Shown here: piece after piece, positions 6,318 through 10,149 of the stretch
Layout: each line of letters opens with the position of its first letter
How positions within the stretch are numbered: the first letter of the stretch is position 1
Source of the DNA: an uncultured cyanobacterium
Lineage (GTDB): Bacteria; Cyanobacteriota; Cyanobacteriia; Cyanobacteriales; Geitlerinemataceae
Direction: 5' to 3'
Length of the DNA: 10,149 nt
Assembly (NCBI GenBank): GCA_937121005.1
Contig: CAKZKB010000581.1
Location: forward strand, 1-10,149
The notes under the pieces: generated by a model
The model's input: the letters and a program-made list of their open reading frames with translations, nothing else
Told to the model about the DNA's origin: nothing
The model's database searches: none
Program-made: the position numbers and the translations under genes

Positions 6318-7750
6318 GAATTGCTGTTATTGGAGCCGGATGGAGCGGACTCGCGATCGCGCAAGTGCTTCGCGACTGCGGGATGCAAGTGTCGTGCTAC
6401 GAACACCTCGATGATGTGGGTGGAACTTGGCATCGATCGCTGGCTTATGCAGGCTTAAAAACTGATGTTCCTCTCTATCGTTGCGAATTTTATAACTTTC
6501 CCTATCCCGATCGCGATCGAAACCGCATGGAGCGAATTTCGGCAGCACAAATGTTTGACTACTGCCAACAATATGCCCGCGATCGCGATCTCTATCCCCT
6601 CATTTCTTTTAATACGAGTGTTAAATCTCTCCACTATTCAACAGAAACAAAAACCTGCTATCTCGATTTAATATTAGAAGATGGTTCTTCCAGTACCGTC
6701 GGCCCCTTCGATTTTGTCGTTTCTACTCAGTTTAACGCCCCTCGACTGCCGAAGTTTACCGGACAAGAACAGTTTTCAGGGCAAATTTTGCACTCAAACG
6801 ATGTTAAAGAAACGGTTGTTGCCGATGCGATCGCGAATGCTAAGAAAGTTGTTCTTTTAGGCGGAAGCAAAGCCGCGACAGATATTGCTTACTATTTAAC
6901 GCAGCAGGGTTGTCCTTTCACCTGGCTAATGCGATCGCCTTATTGGTTCGCGAACTATAATAAAGCCTTCTACGATTTGAAAACAAAAAAACTTGCCCCC
7001 TACTATCTGCGCTACCTTCACTATTTAGGAATGCTCGCACCTCTACCGAGTGAATGGCGATTGCGCGTCTGGCGTTGGGTGGGTTTGCTACACACACCGG
7101 GAACGCCACAGGATGATTTTACCAAGTTTCATCTCGGGTGGGTCGATGAAGAGCAGATTGAAACGTTAGCGACACAAACGCACCAAGTTTATGACAATAT
7201 CTCCCGACTCAAACAGAATAGTATTGTTCTGGATAATGGCAGCGAAATTCCCTGCGATTTACTCGTTTGCGCGACGGGTTGCAATCCTCTCGAACCGCCA
7301 ATTGCCTTGTTTGTCGATGGCGAACCCATTGCTTACGAAAACATTACCTCTGTTTACCGATCGTCCATTATTCCTGAAGTGCCCTGTCTGTGTTTTACGG
7401 GATATTTCCATCTCGGAGTCGGCCCCATCAACGGCTATCATCGGGCCGGATGGATTTTACGACATTTAGAAAACCCGCCATCGGTTGAAAAAATGAAAGC
7501 GATCGCCGATACTGAAAGTGACGATCGTCCGTTTTTCCAAAAGGGGCCAGCAGCCTTCGATAGCTCGCAAAACTTCCTCGATCGCGTTCGCAAGGCTTGG
7601 CTTCCCTTTATCGAAGATGGCTTTTTAACCCGCAAAGACGCGCAGCAATTTCTCAAACAGTTGAATGTGGATTTTAAGCTGGCCCCATTTTCAACGGTAG
7701 AATCCTTTATCGAATCGCGCCGTAAACCGCTTTGCGGAATTAAAAATTAA
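6314..7750 (+). CDS. FMO/Baeyer-Villiger-like FAD- and NAD(P)H-dependent monooxygenase
   Basis: This 478-residue class B flavoprotein monooxygenase would use NAD(P)H and O2 to insert oxygen into a carbonyl or soft nucleophile. The FAD Rossmann motif GAGWSG is at 7-12 and GGTW at 36-39. The FMO/BVMO fingerprint F-x-G-x3-H is at 154-160 (FSGQILH), followed by SNDV rather than the usual aromatic end. The NADPH Rossmann motif is degenerate (GGSKAATD, 183-190). The ATG motif before the C-terminal part is at 320-322. There is no membrane anchor. The GTG start overlaps the TGA of the DUF2236 oxygenase gene, implying co-translation and a joint oxidative step. The last three residues and stop are contributed by an AT-rich heptamer array. 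The flavoprotein class is secure; whether it acts as FMO, BVMO or a non-oxygenating reductase is open. Confidence 0.85.
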   Translation: MRIAVIGAGWSGLAIAQVLRDCGMQVSCYEHLDDVGGTWHRSLAYAGLKTDVPLYRCEFYNFPYPDRDRNRMERISAAQMFDYCQQYARDRDLYPLISFNTSVKSLHYSTETKTCYLDLILEDGSSSTVGPFDFVVSTQFNAPRLPKFTGQEQFSGQILHSNDVKETVVADAIANAKKVVLLGGSKAATDIAYYLTQQGCPFTWLMRSPYWFANYNKAFYDLKTKKLAPYYLRYLHYLGMLAPLPSEWRLRVWRWVGLLHTPGTPQDDFTKFHLGWVDEEQIETLATQTHQVYDNISRLKQNSIVLDNGSEIPCDLLVCATGCNPLEPPIALFVDGEPIAYENITSVYRSSIIPEVPCLCFTGYFHLGVGPINGYHRAGWILRHLENPPSVEKMKAIADTESDDRPFFQKGPAAFDSSQNFLDRVRKAWLPFIEDGFLTRKDAQQFLKQLNVDFKLAPFSTVESFIESRRKPLCGIKN

Positions 7751-7768
7751 AAATTAAAAATTAAAAAT
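7741..7768. repeat. Tandem heptamer array (TAAAAAT)x4
   Basis: Four perfect copies of TAAAAAT occupy 7741-7768. The second copy supplies the TAA stop of the monooxygenase gene and the first supplies most of its last three codons. Short heptamer arrays of this type are common beside cyanobacterial genes. Confidence 0.9.
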
Positions 7769-7786
7769 TTAGACCTCATGTCTAAA
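7768..7786. terminator. Small hairpin after the oxygenase operon
   Basis: TTTAGAC (7768-7774) and GTCTAAA (7780-7786) form a 7-bp stem with a 5-nt loop, 17 nt after the operon's stop. It is AT-rich and has no U tract, so it is at best a weak terminator or an RNA end-stabilising structure. Confidence 0.35.
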
Positions 7787-7822
7787 CTTAGGGGCCGTCG
7801 CTACGCTCTTCAAAATGACAGA

Positions 7823-7888
7823 AGAAACCCGGCTTCTGCAAGAATAAACTCCAGTCGTGTCTGGTTATAAGCAAGAAATCGGGTTTCT
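7823..7888. repeat. Imperfect inverted repeat with AGAAACCCGG-type arms
   Basis: AGAAACCCGGCTTCT (7823-7837) and AGAAATCGGGTTTCT (7874-7888) are inverted copies matching at 13 of 15 positions, 36 bp apart. Each arm is itself a near palindrome. GAAACCCGGTTTCT-like elements are dispersed through many cyanobacterial genomes, so this is probably a non-coding remnant of such a repeat or MITE. No transposase is present. Confidence 0.6.
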
Positions 7889-7938
7889 ACACCTGTTTGT
7901 GCTAGGCTACCTGAATGCTGACATAAATCTTCCTCGGC

Positions 7939-7967
7939 TTGTCAAGTTTTAAATTGTATGGTATATC
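7939..7967 (+). promoter_or_regulatory. Candidate promoter of the sensor-methyltransferase gene
   Basis: TTGTCA (7939-7944) and TATATC (7962-7967) are separated by exactly 17 bp, and TG at 7959-7960 makes an extended -10. This is the best promoter match in the window. Predicted start is near 7974, giving a leader of about 50 nt that contains the perfect palindrome GCTCGATCGAGC (8005-8016). Confidence 0.55.
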
Positions 7968-8023
7968 CAAACTAGGGACGATCTGATTTCTTCGGCAAAT
8001 ACAGGCTCGATCGAGCATCTAAA

Positions 8024-9532
8024 ATGATTATGAAGCGCGAAATCCTAGGCTGTCTGACCGATGACGACTGGAAGGTGTTACTCGAAAACGCCCGCCAAGT
8101 CTCCTATGGCAAAGGCGACATTATTCTAGAAGAAGGATCGAAAATGCGGGCGATCTTCGTGCTCGATCGCGGTTATGCGAGTATCGAATCGAGCGATCGC
8201 GGCCGGGGCATTCGCTTAAACCAAATTGGCCCCGGAGAAATTTTCGGCGAAGTCTCTTTTCTAGAAGAAGAAGGGGCCAGCGCCTCGGTAATTGCCGAAG
8301 AAGACGCGCAAGTGAAAATCATCGACGAAACCCAATTGCAATCTCTATTAAACTCCGTCCCCGGATTGTCGGCTCGATTCTATCAATCTTTGGCATTGAC
8401 GCTGGCACAACGTTTGCGGCGACTGTCCGATCGCATTTCGGCGGCGCAGTCGCAAGCACAAGAAACCGAGAAAGGCTACCAAGTGCCGCGTATCGGCAAC
8501 ATCAGCGAAAGCCAAGTTCCTAACTCTTTGGTGGCGGTTCTCGATAATTTCCGCAGCGAACTGTTGCAGGTCGAGCGCCAACTGAAAGCGCGAAAAATGG
8601 CTCCTTCGGAGGGACGCGATCGCGTTGTCAAAAGCTGTGATTTGCTGTTAGAAGAATTTGCCAAACAGATTGCTGGCGAAGCCTTAGTCGATCGCGGCTG
8701 GGACGACTTACTCTCCTTTCGCGATACAACCCAACTCGAAGCGGGAATTGGCGATTATGTCTTTCGAGAAGCCTTTCCGTTGTTGATGCGAAGTGCGACG
8801 ATCGCTTGCTGTCACTCTCGCGGCCGCAGCTATGCTAACGATTATCTCATTGGCGAAATTATTGAAGACGACGATCCGGCCGGCGATGGCTGGTTGGGGC
8901 CCCATGTCGATGCTTGGTTTTTGTCCCGTCCCTTTTGCCAAGCGTACCGTCACGGTCGGCGGTTGCTGCGAAAGACGATCGCGGCCGCGGCTCAATCGCG
9001 ATCGTCGCGGGTACGAGTCACCAGTCTCGCCCGTGGGAACGCACGGGAAATGTTCCGGTTGCTCGATCGCACTCGGGACGCGGAACTCTACGCCACCTGT
9101 ATCGATAGTAGCCCCGAAGCGCTAGCTTTTAACGCCCGTCGGGCTCAGGAGTTGCGCCTCACGTCTCGCGTCACGGTTTTGCAAGGGGACATTCGCGCGT
9201 TGGTGGAAGGTCGCGATCGCCTGGCCCTCCCGCCACAAAATGTCATTTACGGTCTGGATCTGTGCGATCGCTGGGAGGACGATCGGGTGCTGTCGTTGTT
9301 GGAGTGGACTTACGATCGCCTGGCCGCAGGCGGCACGGCGGTGTTTACGAATTTTAAACCCAATTTACCCGATCGCTTGTTGTTAAAGCACGTCCTCAAC
9401 TGGCAGCAACACGAACGCACTGAAGGCGACTGGAGGACTTTGTGCGATCGCTCTCGGTTTGGCGCGGCGGCGGTGCAATTCAAGACCGAAGAAACGGGGT
9501 GGCTGTTGTTGGCGATCGTTTCCAAATCGTAA
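8024..9532 (+). CDS. cNMP-binding-like domain fused to PhcB-like SAM methyltransferase
   Basis: This 502-residue soluble protein has two domains. Residues about 5-130 form a CRP-type cyclic-nucleotide-binding beta-roll (FGEVSF at 74-79). A charged linker with likely helices spans about 120-215. Residues about 220-500 form a class I methyltransferase of the type annotated as 3-hydroxypalmitate methyl ester synthase (PhcB-like): an N-terminal DYVFREAFPLLMRS region (244-257), motif I at 333-342, the acidic residue D361 after strand 2 (CIDSSPEAL), GDI at 388-390, and the strand-4 region YGLDLCD (409-415). There is no HTH domain, so it is not a transcription factor. The phosphate-contacting Arg of the cNMP pocket is replaced (S86), and motif I reads SLARGNARE instead of a Gly-rich loop. 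The start could be 8024 or the ATG at 8030. The membrane-hydrolase gene follows after 76 bp. Confidence 0.8.
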   Translation: MIMKREILGCLTDDDWKVLLENARQVSYGKGDIILEEGSKMRAIFVLDRGYASIESSDRGRGIRLNQIGPGEIFGEVSFLEEEGASASVIAEEDAQVKIIDETQLQSLLNSVPGLSARFYQSLALTLAQRLRRLSDRISAAQSQAQETEKGYQVPRIGNISESQVPNSLVAVLDNFRSELLQVERQLKARKMAPSEGRDRVVKSCDLLLEEFAKQIAGEALVDRGWDDLLSFRDTTQLEAGIGDYVFREAFPLLMRSATIACCHSRGRSYANDYLIGEIIEDDDPAGDGWLGPHVDAWFLSRPFCQAYRHGRRLLRKTIAAAAQSRSSRVRVTSLARGNAREMFRLLDRTRDAELYATCIDSSPEALAFNARRAQELRLTSRVTVLQGDIRALVEGRDRLALPPQNVIYGLDLCDRWEDDRVLSLLEWTYDRLAAGGTAVFTNFKPNLPDRLLLKHVLNWQQHERTEGDWRTLCDRSRFGAAAVQFKTEETGWLLLAIVSKS

Positions 9533-9599
9533 CTTTTTTACTGTTGAGTGCGATGGCGATCTATGCTACGATTGTGTTGCTACTGCAACGGGTAGTCAG

Positions 9600-9604
9600 A
9601 GGAG
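9600..9604 (+). promoter_or_regulatory. Shine-Dalgarno site for the hydrolase gene
   Basis: AGGAG ends 4 nt before the ATG at 9609. The spacing is slightly short but supports this start, which also places the membrane anchor correctly at the N-terminus. Confidence 0.5.
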
Positions 9605-9608
9605 TTGT

Positions 9609-10149
9609 ATGCTCAAAAAAATTAAGTCGGTACTCGATTATATCGCCCTGACGATCGAGTTTTTCGTCCGCGAGATGCTTGCCCTGCTCGGTGCGGCGAT
9701 CGTCTACTATATCAACGCCTTTTGGTGTTTCCTCACCGGGTGGTTTCGCCCCCACGCGCCAGAACGTCCCCAGCACTACAGCCAGATTTATACCTCTCCC
9801 CAGTTTAGCACGCATGAGATGGGAGATTGCGGCAAGGGAACCTATATCAAGATTTACATTCCAGACAATCCCTATCGGGGCGACAACAACGACGAACCTT
9901 GTCGATCGATCGTCTATTTACATGGTTTTTCTCTGGGACCGCCAGAAATCTACCAAGCCCATCTCGAACATCTTGTCAAGCAAGGTTACTACGTTTTCTA
10001 TCCTGTTTTTCAAAAAGGTTTTTGTAAGTTTGATAGGTGTTTTCTCAAAACAGTTAAAGATTTAATTGATGCGGCGGCTGGTTCGGGTATCGATCCTCAA
10101 GAAGATTGGCTCAACGCTGCGATCGCCAGCGTTAAAGGAGCTTACAATT
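9609..10149 (+). CDS. Membrane-anchored alpha/beta hydrolase, 3' end beyond window
   Basis: From ATG at 9609 the frame stays open for 180 codons to the right edge. Residues about 13-45 are hydrophobic (FFVREMLALLGAAIVYYINAFW within), enough for a membrane anchor. A strand then leads to YLHGFSLGPP (about residues 107-116), the His-Gly oxyanion-hole region of an alpha/beta hydrolase, followed by HLVKQGYYVFYPVF, the usual helix A and strand 4. The nucleophile (GxSxG), acid and His of the catalytic triad would lie beyond the window, so activity cannot be judged. The cell-side orientation of the domain is not determined. It follows the sensor-methyltransferase gene by 76 bp on the same strand, with no strong hairpin or separate promoter seen between them, so co-transcription is plausible. 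An esterase or lipase-like role is an inference from the fold. Confidence 0.75.
   Translation, partial: MLKKIKSVLDYIALTIEFFVREMLALLGAAIVYYINAFWCFLTGWFRPHAPERPQHYSQIYTSPQFSTHEMGDCGKGTYIKIYIPDNPYRGDNNDEPCRSIVYLHGFSLGPPEIYQAHLEHLVKQGYYVFYPVFQKGFCKFDRCFLKTVKDLIDAAAGSGIDPQEDWLNAAIASVKGAYN

Noticed and set aside
9679..10065. Plus-strand 128-codon frame at the right end
   Set aside because: It is an out-of-frame shadow of the alpha/beta hydrolase, which has a Shine-Dalgarno site, membrane anchor and HG motif.
1..10149. HIP1 octamers (about 24) as a novel repeat
   Set aside because: GCGATCGC enrichment is a well-known feature of many cyanobacterial genomes; it was used only as evidence of origin.

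Overview
The window looks like chromosomal DNA from a cyanobacterium. It contains about two dozen copies of the HIP1 octamer GCGATCGC (roughly one per 420 bp), a complete gene for the Calvin-cycle regulator CP12, and short AT-rich heptamer and AGAAACCCGG-type intergenic repeats of a kind common in filamentous cyanobacteria. No rRNA, tRNA, transposase, phage gene or CRISPR array was found.

Layout, left to right. (1) 1-1221, minus: larC, nickel-pincer cofactor enzyme, running off the left edge. (2) 1454-1693, plus: cp12, divergent from larC, with a sigma70-like promoter and a hairpin after it. (3) 1746-2771, minus: a DppB-type ABC permease with no partner subunits nearby. (4) 2772-3160: a gene-poor gap of about 390 bp with a hairpin and a candidate promoter. 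(5) 3161-3502, plus: a small, unrecognised, probably secreted protein with a duplicated cysteine motif; its 3' end overlaps murJ on the other strand. (6) 3435-5048, minus: murJ, lipid II flippase. (7) 5172-6317 and 6314-7750, plus: a two-gene operon with a 4-nt overlap, encoding an MpaB/Lcp-type (DUF2236) putative heme oxygenase and an FMO/Baeyer-Villiger-like flavoprotein. (8) 7741-8023: heptamer array, inverted repeats and a good promoter. (9) 8024-9532, plus: a cyclic-nucleotide-binding-like domain fused to a PhcB-like methyltransferase. (10) 9609 to the right edge, plus: an N-terminally membrane-anchored alpha/beta hydrolase, 3' end missing.

Most of the left half is housekeeping or stand-alone genes that do not form one pathway. 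The right half is more interesting. The coupled heme-oxygenase/flavoprotein pair looks like a two-step oxidation module for a hydrophobic, perhaps isoprenoid, substrate. Next to it, the sensor-methyltransferase fusion and the membrane hydrolase could make and hydrolyse a methyl ester. Both pathway ideas are inferences from family membership and gene order. No substrate can be read from the sequence.
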